This document shows positions 44,708-53,581 of a stretch of DNA of 64,000 nt, in pieces. This DNA comes from UBA5868 sp964482025 (GTDB lineage Bacteria > Pseudomonadota > Gammaproteobacteria > Pseudomonadales > Cellvibrionaceae), in NCBI GenBank assembly GCA_964482025.1, contig CAYZVN010000005.1, forward strand, positions 1-64,000, read 5' to 3'. The notes beneath the pieces are model-generated. The model was given only the letters and a program-made list of their open reading frames with translations. It had not been told where the DNA came from and did not search any database. Each line of letters starts with the position of its first letter. Positions within the stretch are counted from its first letter, which is position 1. The translations under genes were made by a program, and so were the position numbers.

Positions 44708-45595
44708 TTGAAAGCGTTTGTTGCCGTTCTTTTGTTGTCCTTGCCGATGCTGGCAGTGGCGATACCCTATACCTCCGAGTCGGAATTAATGCGCAGTGGC
44801 AGGATTGTCTTCCAGTCACAGCCGGCGATAGGCGAATACCGCTTAGTACTGAGCTCGATCAAGAAGGTCAACAATCAGTGGCGAGCCAAACAAGAGGTGA
44901 AGTCACGGGCGTTGGTTTCGCGGATAACGCTTGAGCTCGATGAGCTGGTGTCTTTCGCCGGTGCGCGCAAGAAGTTGCGCAGTGACATGGACAATACCGA
45001 CGACTTCGCTGTCCTGTTCCAGTGCTCAGGCCTCGACTGTGGTAGCAGCAACGGCTGGGCGAACGAATTTCTCGGCGTTAAGCAGCTGTATGGTCTCGAT
45101 ACCAATCAGTTTTATGTGGTGCAGGCGGGCTTGGATGGTAATCGCAAGGAAACCTATGTCATTTGGTACTTGGTTCAACGCGGCAATGGGCGAATCTATC
45201 TGCAGCAAGACATTGTCCGGGCGGGCCCAGACTCCGGCGCAGGGGCAGCATTTGCACCGGAGCTTTGGTGGGAGTTGCTCGCCAGTAAGGGTTTTTTTGT
45301 CCTCCCGGGGGTTGAGTTGACAGCTGAGGGGGCAAAAGTGTCGAGCGAAACGGTTGCCCTGTTAGTAAATTTACTGAAGGCCCACCCTCGTGCCACTCTG
45401 CGTCTCGTCGGCCACGACTATGGTGAGGGCACGCTGGTGGATCAGGAGCGTCGTTCCATGGGCTATGCGCAAACGGTGCGCGATTTGTTGCTGGCGAAAG
45501 AAATCGACAAGAGCCGGATAACAGCGCACGGCTTGGCTAGTCTGGCACCCGCCGGGCGGCGGGAAGCTGCTCGAGTGGAAGTCGTGCTGGACTAG
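44708..45595 (+). CDS. DUF4892 exported protein with OmpA-like C-terminus
   Basis: The 295-residue protein has a signal peptide (FVAVLLLSLPMLAVA), the DUF4892 region (IPYTSESELMRSGRIVFQSQP through VVQAGLDGNRKETYVIWYLVQRG) and a C-terminal domain with LLKAHPRATLRLVGHDYGEGTLVDQERRS, reminiscent of OmpA-like peptidoglycan-binding domains. Two cysteines (FQCSGLDC) probably pair. The start is TTG at 44708 behind GGAG; no in-frame ATG lies nearby. It is likely periplasmic; function unknown. Confidence 0.85.
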   Translation: MKAFVAVLLLSLPMLAVAIPYTSESELMRSGRIVFQSQPAIGEYRLVLSSIKKVNNQWRAKQEVKSRALVSRITLELDELVSFAGARKKLRSDMDNTDDFAVLFQCSGLDCGSSNGWANEFLGVKQLYGLDTNQFYVVQAGLDGNRKETYVIWYLVQRGNGRIYLQQDIVRAGPDSGAGAAFAPELWWELLASKGFFVLPGVELTAEGAKVSSETVALLVNLLKAHPRATLRLVGHDYGEGTLVDQERRSMGYAQTVRDLLLAKEIDKSRITAHGLASLAPAGRREAARVEVVLD

Positions 45596-45610
45596 CGAGT
45601 CTTTATCCCC

Positions 45611-46150
45611 TTATTTGATCAGCGAGAGAAACTCCGTGCGGGTTGCGGCGCTGTTGCGGAAAGCGCCGTACATGGCGGAAGTCTTCATGCAAGAGTTCTG
45701 CTTCTCTACGCCTCGCATCATCATGCACAGGTGCTTGGCTTCGATAATCACGGCTACCCCGGCTGCACCCGTCACTTCTTGGATGGTTTCGGCGATTTCG
45801 TGAGTCAATTGTTCTTGAATCTGCAATCTGCGGGCATACATGTCGACAATGCGCGCGACTTTTGACAGCCCGAGCACCACGCCTTGCGGTATATAACCCA
45901 CATGAGCCTTGCCGATGAAAGGCAGCAGGTGGTGCTCACACATAGAGAAGAGCTCTATGTCTTTGACGATAATCATGTCTCTGCAGTCGGACGGGAAGAG
46001 CGCGTCGTTGACGACCTCGTCAATCGTTTGCTTATAACCTTTGGTCAGAAACTCAAATGCGGCCGCAGCGCGCGCAGGCGTATCCACTAGACCGGGGCGG
46101 CTCGGATCCTCGCCGACGTGAGTGATGATTTGGCTGAACAGGTCTTTCAT
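45611..46150 (-). CDS. folE: GTP cyclohydrolase I
   Basis: FolE (179 residues) converts GTP to 7,8-dihydroneopterin triphosphate, first step of folate synthesis. Zinc ligands appear in SMCEHHLLPFIGKAHVGYIP (Cys, His) and LCMMMRGVEKQNS (Cys), so it is the zinc-dependent type IA form. It is convergent with the DUF4892 gene, with 15 bases between stops, and divergent from prmB. Confidence 0.97.
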   Translation of the reverse strand: MKDLFSQIITHVGEDPSRPGLVDTPARAAAAFEFLTKGYKQTIDEVVNDALFPSDCRDMIIVKDIELFSMCEHHLLPFIGKAHVGYIPQGVVLGLSKVARIVDMYARRLQIQEQLTHEIAETIQEVTGAAGVAVIIEAKHLCMMMRGVEKQNSCMKTSAMYGAFRNSAATRTEFLSLIK

Positions 46151-46223
46151 GGCGAAGTCTCTAAAAGCTCAAAAAGAAAAAGGGCCGTACCCTACGCGAT
46201 CGCCCCAGCAAAATAAAGCGACA

Positions 46224-46229
46224 ATTATA
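46224..46229 (-). promoter_or_regulatory. Possible -10 box for folE
   Basis: TATAAT on the minus strand lies about 75 bases upstream of the folE ATG. No convincing -35 is found at the right distance, so confidence is low. Confidence 0.3.
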
Positions 46230-46324
46230 GGCATCCCGACCAGCAATGGTTTTTCATTGCGGTGACTGGCGCATTTTCCGTTAGAATGCCAGCCCTTTTA
46301 AGGCTTACAGCGGTGGTCGCAGCG

Positions 46325-47239
46325 ATGGCTATGCAGGATTCGACAGTGTTTGATGAATTGGTCACGGTTCGGGATTGGATTCGCTGGGGGGCCAGTGAGT
46401 TTCAACGTGCCGATCTATTTTTCGGTCACGGCACCGACAACGCCTGGGATGAGGCAGCGCAACTGGTGCTCTGGTCTATCTCCACACCTTGGGAAAGGCT
46501 TAATCAGATCGTCGATACCCGACTGACCCGCGCCGAAAAGAGCGAGATCTTCGCGCTCTTTCAGCGGCGAATCCACGAGCGCCTGCCCGCGCCTTATCTC
46601 ACTGGTACTGCGTTTTTCGCTGGTTTGGAGTTTGCAGTTACAGCCGATACCCTGATCCCGCGTTCCCCTATCGCGGAGTTGATTGAGCAAGGCTTTCAGC
46701 CCTGGCTCCTCAAAGAGCCGGAATTTGTGTTGGACCTCTGTACTGGATGCGGTTGCATCGGGATCGCGATCGCACACGCTTTTCAAGAGGCTCATGTGGA
46801 TCTTAGCGATATTTCAGAGGCCGCCTTAGCCGTTGCTCAGCAGAACATTGAGCGATACGGCTTAGAAGATCGCGCCAAGACTGTCTGCTCCGATCTGTTT
46901 GTCCAGCTGCCGGGCTGCTACGACCTGATTGTCAGTAATCCGCCCTATGTCGATGCCCAGGATATGGCGAGCTTACCCCCCGAATACAGAGTTGAGCCCC
47001 GCTTGGCACTGGAGTCCGGCGATGACGGGCTTGAGTTTACTCGCCGCTTGCTGCGGGAAGCCGTGGACCATCTCAACGATGAAGGGGTGTTGGTGGTCGA
47101 GGTGGGCAATAGCGCGGAGGCATTGGAAGCGGCTTTTCCAGAAGTGCCATTTACATGGCTGGAGTTTGCCAGGGGCGGGCAGGGCGTATTTCTATTGACT
47201 CGTGAGCAGTTGGTTGCCCACGCAGCAGAGTTTTCGTGA
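46325..47239 (+). CDS. prmB: Ribosomal protein L3 glutamine methyltransferase
   Basis: PrmB (about 304 residues) methylates a glutamine in ribosomal protein L3. It has the PrmB N-terminus (ELVTVRDWIRWGASEFQRADLFFGHGTDNAWDEA), LIPRSPIAELI, the SAM motif LDLCTGCGCIGIAIA and the catalytic NPPY. The ATG at 46325 or 46331 fits the family length of about 310; the longest reading (46262) adds 21 residues that are not family-like. Confidence 0.94.
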   Translation: MAMQDSTVFDELVTVRDWIRWGASEFQRADLFFGHGTDNAWDEAAQLVLWSISTPWERLNQIVDTRLTRAEKSEIFALFQRRIHERLPAPYLTGTAFFAGLEFAVTADTLIPRSPIAELIEQGFQPWLLKEPEFVLDLCTGCGCIGIAIAHAFQEAHVDLSDISEAALAVAQQNIERYGLEDRAKTVCSDLFVQLPGCYDLIVSNPPYVDAQDMASLPPEYRVEPRLALESGDDGLEFTRRLLREAVDHLNDEGVLVVEVGNSAEALEAAFPEVPFTWLEFARGGQGVFLLTREQLVAHAAEFS

Positions 47240-47328
47240 GGAACTTATAATCCCACCTCTGACCGTACCGAAGTACTGCTTTTATGGGTCCGAGACGGGT
47301 GTGTTGAATTCAAAGTGAGTGATCAGAT

Positions 47329-48429
47329 ATGGCGGGAAATACCTTCGGCAAATCGTTTACCGTAACGACCTTCGGGGAGAGTCATGGGGAGGCGCTCGGC
47401 TGTATTATTGACGGTTGCCCCCCAGGAATTGAATTGACCGCAGAAGACGTGCAGATCGATCTCGACCGCCGCAAGCCGGGACAGTCGCGCTATACCACCC
47501 AGCGGCGGGAGGAAGATCAGGTCAAAATTCTGTCCGGTGTGTTCGAGGGGAAAACCACCGGGACACCCATCGGGATGATTATCCAGAACACCGACCAGCG
47601 CTCCAAAGACTACAGCAAAATCAAAGATATCTTTCGCCCCGCCCATGCGGACTACACCTATATGCAGAAGTACGGCATCCGCGACTATCGCGGCGGCGGT
47701 CGCTCCTCGGCCCGCGAAACCGCTATGCGGGTGGCGGCGGGCGCAGTGGCGAAAAAAGTGCTCAAAGAGACTTGGGGTATCGAGGTCCGCGGTTATCTAT
47801 CGCAGCTTGGGCCAATTGTCGTAGACACTGTCGACTGGAGCGAAATCGGTAACAATCCCTTTTTCTGCCCAGACGCCAGCAAAGTGCCGGCGATGGAAGA
47901 CTACATGCAAGCCCTCAGTAAAGAGGGCGACTCGGTAGGGGCAAAAATTACGGTGGTGGCCAGCAATATGATTCCCGGCCTTGGCGAACCCATTTTTGAT
48001 CGCTTGGATGCGGATCTCGCCCACGCTCTGATGAGCATCAACGCTGTTAAAGGCATTGAAATCGGAGCGGGTTTTGCCTCAGTTGCGCAAAAGGGCACCG
48101 AGCATCGCGATGAAATAACACCCCAAGGCTTTTTAAGCAATAACGCCGGTGGTGTTCTGGGTGGGATTTCGTCTGGCCAGGATGTCATCGCCCATATCGC
48201 CTTAAAGCCTACTTCCAGCCTGCGTATTCCAGGTAGAAGTGTGGACATCAATGGCGCTCCGGTCGAAGTGATTACCACCGGTAGGCACGACCCATGCGTG
48301 GGGATACGCGCTACACCCATTGCCGAGGCCATGATGGCTCTAGTACTGGTGGATCACGCCATCCGTCACCGCGGACAGAACAGCGACGTTGCGCTTTCTG
48401 TGTCGGTTATCCCCGGCTCTGCGACCTAA
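47329..48429 (+). CDS. aroC: Chorismate synthase
   Basis: AroC (366 residues) eliminates phosphate from EPSP to give chorismate, using reduced FMN. It shows MAGNTFGKSFTVTTFGESHGEALGCIIDGCPPG, the flavin/substrate region RPAHADYTYMQKYGIRDYRGGGRSSARET and the GGISSGQD and VRATP-like (IRATPIAEAM) C-terminal motifs. It is 90 bases after prmB, as in many gammaproteobacteria. Confidence 0.98.
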   Translation: MAGNTFGKSFTVTTFGESHGEALGCIIDGCPPGIELTAEDVQIDLDRRKPGQSRYTTQRREEDQVKILSGVFEGKTTGTPIGMIIQNTDQRSKDYSKIKDIFRPAHADYTYMQKYGIRDYRGGGRSSARETAMRVAAGAVAKKVLKETWGIEVRGYLSQLGPIVVDTVDWSEIGNNPFFCPDASKVPAMEDYMQALSKEGDSVGAKITVVASNMIPGLGEPIFDRLDADLAHALMSINAVKGIEIGAGFASVAQKGTEHRDEITPQGFLSNNAGGVLGGISSGQDVIAHIALKPTSSLRIPGRSVDINGAPVEVITTGRHDPCVGIRATPIAEAMMALVLVDHAIRHRGQNSDVALSVSVIPGSAT

Positions 48430-48610
48430 TCCAAAACAGGTTTAAGGCGAAAAGAGAACCGACTGAGTCTCAATTTAAGGCGGTTTTCTAATTCCGTTTG
48501 GACGTAGTTAACGATTTCTCTATTGAGATTGGCTGTTAGCGGGTGTACCCTCAAGGAGACTCTCATACATCTGTATCAGAGATTTTGCTTGTATAGCGGT
48601 AGGGTAAACT

Positions 48611-49603
48611 ATGAAAGCCTATCTTTTTCTCATCAGTTTGTTGCTATCGGCGCCGTCGTTAGTCGCAGCCGCTAGCGCGCCTGCTTCCTGTCCGCAGGTA
48701 GACTGCAACTGCGGTGCCATTGCCGACGCCCATTGGCGTGACGTCTGTGAGACGCGCCAGGCGAAGGTGATCGAGGGTTGTCTTGAGAATCAAGGCCGCC
48801 CCAAGAGCTTCTGTGGCCTGCACGGCCCCGCAGCTTATCCCGTTGCAACCACCATTCAACCCGATAAAAGTCCCCTCATTGTCGAAAACGACGACCTTGC
48901 CATTACACTCAAGCTGATTGCAACCCAAAACTGGTCTTTGGACGAGTCGATTTCCGCGCTGAAGAGCCGCGAGCGCGCCAAGCAATACGGCGATGCGATA
49001 CAGGTCGCCAATTTGTTGGAGCGCGATATAGAACGGCTTTATCAGCTGCAACGCCAAGCGGATGCAACCTACAGCAAGCTCGGTCAGGACAAGGAGCGTA
49101 GAGAATCGGTCAATGGCTATGCTGCAGGTCTGAATGAGCGCGCCCAATTGTTGCGCGACTATAGCGTAGATCTGTGGCGTCAGGCGGATGCGAACGCGGT
49201 GGAGCGTGAGCGCAAAGCGTATCACACGATCGCATTTAGGGTGGCGCGCCTTGCGGGCACTGTATATGAATATGCTGCCGAAGTGCATAAGCTCGCCCGG
49301 TCCCAGGCCGATGCGGCCAAAGCTTGGCAGTCAGCGGCCGAAATCGCGCAGGTGTTGGCGCACTGGGAGCGATCTGCAGAGAATAAAAACCAGCATGTCG
49401 AGTTTTATCAAGCGCAAGCGGCAGCTCGCTGGCATAGAGCCACTTACGAGCTTTTGGCCGCCGGACACAATGAAGCTGTTGCGGCAACGCATGCCAAGGC
49501 GCGCGCGGTGGATCAACACGCCCAGCCTGAGGTCGCCAACAGCAGCCACCCCGATCACGAGACCGCCGAGGATGCTCGGGCCATCAAGCGCGGTTCACGC
49601 TAA
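48611..49603 (+). CDS. Unrecognised secreted helical protein with six-cysteine N-terminus
   Basis: The 330-residue protein has a signal peptide (LFLISLLLSAPSLVAAA) and then six cysteines, all between residues 27 and 68 (SCPQVDCNC, DVC, GC, FC), enough for three disulphides. From ~95 to ~300 it is almost wholly alpha-helical and rich in Ala, Arg, Gln and Glu (for example IERLYQLQRQADATYSKLGQDK and AKAWQSAAEIAQVLAHW), probably coiled coil; the C-terminus is His/charged. No family is recognised. It lies alone between aroC and a convergent barrel gene. Confidence 0.8.
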   Translation: MKAYLFLISLLLSAPSLVAAASAPASCPQVDCNCGAIADAHWRDVCETRQAKVIEGCLENQGRPKSFCGLHGPAAYPVATTIQPDKSPLIVENDDLAITLKLIATQNWSLDESISALKSRERAKQYGDAIQVANLLERDIERLYQLQRQADATYSKLGQDKERRESVNGYAAGLNERAQLLRDYSVDLWRQADANAVERERKAYHTIAFRVARLAGTVYEYAAEVHKLARSQADAAKAWQSAAEIAQVLAHWERSAENKNQHVEFYQAQAAARWHRATYELLAAGHNEAVAATHAKARAVDQHAQPEVANSSHPDHETAEDARAIKRGSR

Positions 49604-49622
49604 ACCTCGTCTTTAAATAAGA

Positions 49623-49655
49623 AATTGGTCACCCATCAAAAATGGATGACCAATT
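49623..49655. terminator. Inverted repeat between convergent genes, overlapping a stop codon
   Basis: A 14-bp stem with one mismatch (AATTGGTCACCCAT with ATGGATGACCAATT) around a 5-base loop. It ends 19 bases after one stop codon on the plus strand and contains the stop codon of the minus-strand barrel gene. Without a U-tract, bidirectional termination is only a suggestion. Confidence 0.5.
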
Positions 49656-50385
49656 CCGCAAATGAGCCCGACAGGGTTGCATCCGCATAAAGATCATCAA
49701 GTTCCTCTGCTTGGAGGCTTAAGGTGCGATAGCCGATATTGACGCCGATATCCATTAACGGAGTCACCTCGAAGGAGTAACCAAGCCGTGCACTCACGTC
49801 TGTCACTTTGTCCCCTCGGTAGCTGATGGCATTAGCCGTGCCGCCAATGCTCCAGCCGGAACCGGGGAAATCCAGTTGAAAATTGACATAGCCCATTGGC
49901 AAGACGCCTTTTAATTCCGCTCGCGCGGTTTGACTGACTTCGCTCTGAATCTCTACGTAACCTTCCATCTGGCGCGCCGTAATGCCGAGGTCGAAAGTAA
50001 CCCAATTGTCCAGCAGCTCGTAATAAAAGGTGGCATCGGTGTGGGAGAGATCCATATCGGTGACCACCCCAATCTCAGCTTCAACGGCAATCCCGCCCAG
50101 GATAAAGCTTTGTGAAGTGGTGGAGGCCTCGGTCGCCGAAATGCCACTGTGCATGACGCGCACATTCGGGAGGAGGGGGATGGGGTGTTCCAACATGACC
50201 CATAACACCGTGCTTGTCTCATCTTTAAAGCCGAGATCATCTAGGGTGGTAGTGGAATTATGCTGGCCGACATCTCCTTCCACATTGATATACCACTGGC
50301 CGATACCGCCTTGGAGTCCCAGTGCATCACACCACGCCGTAACCGGAGCGCAGGCGAGGGACGTTATCAGTATGAGCTTTTTCAT
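49636..50385 (-). CDS. Outer-membrane beta-barrel protein (TIGR04219-like)
   Basis: The 249-residue protein has a signal peptide (KKLILITSLACAPVTAWC, then DALGLQGGIGQWYINVEGDVGQ), a series of alternating beta-strands (VLPMGYVNFQLDFPGSGWSIGGTANAISYRGDKVTDVSARLGYSF) and ends with a terminal aromatic residue (AELVIHF), as expected for an outer-membrane barrel. The pattern resembles the TIGR04219 family; function unknown. The start is taken at 50385 because it gives MKKLILI; an upstream ATG at 50412 would add 9 residues. The gene overlaps the inverted repeat at its end. Confidence 0.8.
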   Translation of the reverse strand: MKKLILITSLACAPVTAWCDALGLQGGIGQWYINVEGDVGQHNSTTTLDDLGFKDETSTVLWVMLEHPIPLLPNVRVMHSGISATEASTTSQSFILGGIAVEAEIGVVTDMDLSHTDATFYYELLDNWVTFDLGITARQMEGYVEIQSEVSQTARAELKGVLPMGYVNFQLDFPGSGWSIGGTANAISYRGDKVTDVSARLGYSFEVTPLMDIGVNIGYRTLSLQAEELDDLYADATLSGSFAELVIHF

Positions 50386-50443
50386 TTGCGGAGCCTCATG
50401 ATGAAGTTGCATGGCGCAAACCTGATTGGCCTGCTAACAGCGC

Positions 50444-51355
50444 CTATATAACAGAGAAATCGGAGTCTATGCTGCTCGTTAACCGAGGTGGTGCACGATT
50501 GGCGCGCAGCACCTCGAAAAAGGCATGTGCAGCATTGCTCAGTTGGCGCTTGTGATGCTTGGCAACACCTAGGTCGCGGCTCAAAGCCACGCCTCCTAAG
50601 CGCAGAGGCCGAATATTTTCATCGATCATAGATTCTGGCAATACGCTCCATCCGAGCCCAACCGAAACCATCATTTTTATCGTTTCCAGATAATTAGTTG
50701 TCATGTTAATAGATAGTGGTAGTTGGCGCTCGGTGAAACAACGCTTTATCAGGCGGCCGGTGTAGGTGCTCAAATCCGGCAATATAGCGGCGGACTCGCT
50801 CAGCGTGACCAAGTTCGTATTGTCGGGCAGGCTTGACTCTAAACTTGTTACGAAGCGGAGCTGATCCCGCCAAAGTATCTCAAACTCCAGATGCTCAACC
50901 GGCTCCGGTGCCAAAGTGACCACGGCAAGTTCGCATAAGCCTCGATGTACGCGCTCTAGGGCAATTTCAGAGTCGAGAAACTCGAACTTCAGGTTTACTT
51001 CTGGATAAGCCGAAGCGAAAGCCCGCAGCACAGGGGGCAGTTTATGCAGCCCCACGTGATGGCTGGTCGCTACCCGCAATTCACCGCGAATTTCCCCGGA
51101 GAGATCGGTAACGACCTGCTTGGCTTCCTCAAGTTGGATAACGATCTTTTCGGCGCGAGGAAGCAGAATGCGACCCGCCTGGGTGAGCTGAATGGTTTTG
51201 CCGATACGATCAAAGAGGCTTGCACCTAGTTGTGCCTCCAGCGAGGCGACCCGCTTGCTAACAGCAGGCTGGGTAATGAAGAGATCATCCGCCGCCAGCG
51301 AAAAGGATTGCCGGCGGGCGACGCAAATAAAAGCTTTAAGGTTGTCTAAATCCAC
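50444..51355 (-). CDS. LysR-family transcriptional regulator, divergent from leuC
   Basis: The 303-residue protein has an N-terminal winged HTH (MDLDNLKAFICVARRQSFSLAADDLFITQPAVSKRVASLEAQLGASLF) and a periplasmic-binding-like effector domain. Divergence from leuCDB, with a T-N11-A box between, suggests it controls the leucine genes, as in other proteobacteria. The effector (perhaps a leucine-pathway intermediate) cannot be read from sequence. Confidence 0.9.
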   Translation of the reverse strand: MDLDNLKAFICVARRQSFSLAADDLFITQPAVSKRVASLEAQLGASLFDRIGKTIQLTQAGRILLPRAEKIVIQLEEAKQVVTDLSGEIRGELRVATSHHVGLHKLPPVLRAFASAYPEVNLKFEFLDSEIALERVHRGLCELAVVTLAPEPVEHLEFEILWRDQLRFVTSLESSLPDNTNLVTLSESAAILPDLSTYTGRLIKRCFTERQLPLSINMTTNYLETIKMMVSVGLGWSVLPESMIDENIRPLRLGGVALSRDLGVAKHHKRQLSNAAHAFFEVLRANRAPPRLTSSIDSDFSVI

Positions 51356-51370
51356 CTAAATCTCCCAGGA

Positions 51371-51385
51371 ATTCCCTTTTGGAAT
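51371..51385. promoter_or_regulatory. LysR-type T-N11-A box upstream of leuC
   Basis: ATTCC-CTTTT-GGAAT is a symmetric repeat that fits T-N11-A. It lies 15 bases upstream of the LysR gene and about 90 bases from leuC; a TATAAT stands at 51398-51403 on the leuC side. Confidence 0.5.
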
Positions 51386-51475
51386 CCAAAATATAAATAT
51401 AATGAATTGGAGTTATTGTATTGCGAAGTATAGGATTGATCTACTCGTATCAACCATACCGGAGACCGTATTTTC

Positions 51476-52906
51476 ATGGCCGGACTGACGCTTTATGACA
51501 AGTTGTGGCGAAATCATCTCGTGCTGGAGAGAGATGATGGCTCGGCACTCATTTATATCGATCGCCATATAGTGCATGAGGTGACCTCACCCCAGGCGTT
51601 TGAAGGCTTACGTCTTGCCGGCCGCAAGCCGTGGAGAGTCGAAAGCATAGTGGCGACACCGGACCACAACGTGCCCACCACCACCGAGGAAAGAGCGGCG
51701 GGTGTGGAAGGGATTGCCGACCCTATATCGAAAATCCAGGTTAAGACGCTGGATGAAAACTGCGATGAGCTGGGCATCTTGGAGTTCAAAATCAACGATA
51801 GCCGCCAAGGCATAGTGCATGTGGTGGGGCCAGAAACCGGTGCCTGTCTGCCGGGTATGACCATAGTTTGCGGAGACTCCCATACGTCTACTAACGGTGC
51901 TTTAGGCGCCTTGGCGTTCGGTATAGGTACTAGCGAAGTCGAGCATGTGATGGCGACCCAATGCTTGGTGGCCAAGAAAATGAAGAGCATGCTGATTCAA
52001 GTGGACGGCAAGCTCGGAGCCGGTGTAACGCCGAAAGACGTGGTATTGGCCATTATTGGTGAAATCGGCACTGCAGGTGGCACAGGCTATGCCATTGAGT
52101 TCGGCGGCGAAGTTTTCCGCGAAATGTCAATGGAAGGGCGCTTGACGGTCTGCAATATGGCGATTGAGGCCGGAGCTCGTGCGGGTATGGTCGCCGTTGA
52201 CGACATCACTTTAGAGTATGTAAAGAGCAAGCCTTTCGCGCCTAAAGGTGAGTTGTGGGATTTGGCTGTGGCGGAATGGCGTCAACTGCACAGTGATCCT
52301 GATGCTGAGTTTGACCGAGTGGTGCGCATAGATGGCGGCCAGATTCAGCCACAGGTGACTTGGGGTACGTCTCCAGAAATGGTCTTGCCCGTCTCCGGAC
52401 AGGTGCCGGACCCAGCGGCAGAGATTGATCCGGTCAAGCAGACCAGCATTCAGCGGGCGCTGGACTATATGGGCTTGCAAGCCGGTCAGGCGATTACCGA
52501 AATTCCGGTTGATAAAGTGTTTATTGGCTCTTGTACCAATTCGCGTATCGAAGATATTCGCAGCGCCGCCGACGTCGTCAAAGGGCGGCGCAAGGCGTCC
52601 TCGGTCGCCTTGGCCATGGTGGTGCCGGGCTCGGGACAGGTAAAAGCGCAGGCGGAAGCGGAAGGCTTGGACAAAATTTTCATCGAAGCGGGCTTTGAGT
52701 GGCGCGAGCCGGGTTGTTCCATGTGCCTGGCGATGAATGCCGATCGACTGGAGCCGGGCGAGCGCTGTGCGTCTACCTCTAACCGCAACTTTGAGGGCCG
52801 GCAGGGGTACGGCGGGCGCACCCATCTGGTGAGTCCGGCAATGGCCGCAGGCGCAGCGATTGCCGGCCATTTTGTCGATGTGCGTCAAATGGCGGAAAGC
52901 AACTGA
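51476..52906 (+). CDS. leuC: 3-isopropylmalate dehydratase large subunit
   Basis: LeuC (476 residues) carries the [4Fe-4S] cluster that isomerises 2-isopropylmalate to 3-isopropylmalate. Cluster cysteines are in VFIGSCTNSRIEDI and the CSMC motif in PGCSMCLAMN. GVTPKDVVLAIIGEIGTAGGTGYAIEF is a family mark. It starts the leuCDB-asd run and is divergent from the LysR gene. Confidence 0.98.
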   Translation: MAGLTLYDKLWRNHLVLERDDGSALIYIDRHIVHEVTSPQAFEGLRLAGRKPWRVESIVATPDHNVPTTTEERAAGVEGIADPISKIQVKTLDENCDELGILEFKINDSRQGIVHVVGPETGACLPGMTIVCGDSHTSTNGALGALAFGIGTSEVEHVMATQCLVAKKMKSMLIQVDGKLGAGVTPKDVVLAIIGEIGTAGGTGYAIEFGGEVFREMSMEGRLTVCNMAIEAGARAGMVAVDDITLEYVKSKPFAPKGELWDLAVAEWRQLHSDPDAEFDRVVRIDGGQIQPQVTWGTSPEMVLPVSGQVPDPAAEIDPVKQTSIQRALDYMGLQAGQAITEIPVDKVFIGSCTNSRIEDIRSAADVVKGRRKASSVALAMVVPGSGQVKAQAEAEGLDKIFIEAGFEWREPGCSMCLAMNADRLEPGERCASTSNRNFEGRQGYGGRTHLVSPAMAAGAAIAGHFVDVRQMAESN

Positions 52907-52916
52907 GGAGATTCTT

Positions 52917-53567
52917 ATGAAAAGTTTTACTCGAATTACGGGCCTGGTTGCTCCCATGGATCGCGCCAACGTCGATACCGACTTGATCATTCCCAAGCAA
53001 TTTCTTAAATCCATCGCCAGAGCGGGCTTTGGCGCTAACGCCTTTGACGAGCTGCGCTATCTAGACGAAGGGCAGCCGGGAAAAGACAACAGTAATCGGC
53101 CATTAAATCCCGATTTTCCGCTGAACTTCCCGCGTTATCAGGGCGCGAGCATTTTGTTGACTCGCGAAAACTTCGGCTGTGGCTCCAGTCGCGAACACGC
53201 GCCTTGGGCCCTAGATGAATTCGGATTCCGCTGCATTATTGCACCGAGTTTTGCCGATATCTTTTTTAACAACTGCTTTAAAAACGGCCTATTGCCAGTG
53301 GTGCTGCCGGCGGATGTGGTATCGCATCTTTTCGACGAAATGTATGCCAATGAAGGCTATCAGTTGACGGTGGATTTGCAGGAGCAGCTCGTTGTTAAAC
53401 CCGATGGTCAATCTTACGGCTTTGAAGTGGATGCTTTTCGCAAACACTGCTTGCTGAATGGCTTGGACGACATAGGGCTGACCTTGCAAGACGCGGAACA
53501 CATTAAAGCCTATGAGGCTAAGCGCCGAATCAGCGCTCCTTGGCTTTTCAGCACAGCGGAACAATAA
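52917..53567 (+). CDS. leuD: 3-isopropylmalate dehydratase small subunit
   Basis: LeuD (216 residues) is the swivel-domain partner of LeuC. MKSFTRITGLVAPMDRANVDTDLIIPKQFLKSI, NFGCGSSREHAPWAL and IIAPSFADIFFNNCFKNGLLP are family motifs. The ATG at 52917 is preceded by GAGGAG, 10 bases after the leuC stop; earlier starts in frame lie inside leuC. Confidence 0.97.
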   Translation: MKSFTRITGLVAPMDRANVDTDLIIPKQFLKSIARAGFGANAFDELRYLDEGQPGKDNSNRPLNPDFPLNFPRYQGASILLTRENFGCGSSREHAPWALDEFGFRCIIAPSFADIFFNNCFKNGLLPVVLPADVVSHLFDEMYANEGYQLTVDLQEQLVVKPDGQSYGFEVDAFRKHCLLNGLDDIGLTLQDAEHIKAYEAKRRISAPWLFSTAEQ

Positions 53568-53581
53568 GAGATAACACCAAC

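Noticed and set aside
47255..47262. TATAAT-like sequence before aroC
   Set aside because: No -35 at a suitable distance; aroC may be read from prmB.
52211..53014. 267-codon minus-strand frame over leuC/leuD
   Set aside because: Shadow of conserved coding sequence; no plausible start signal or family.
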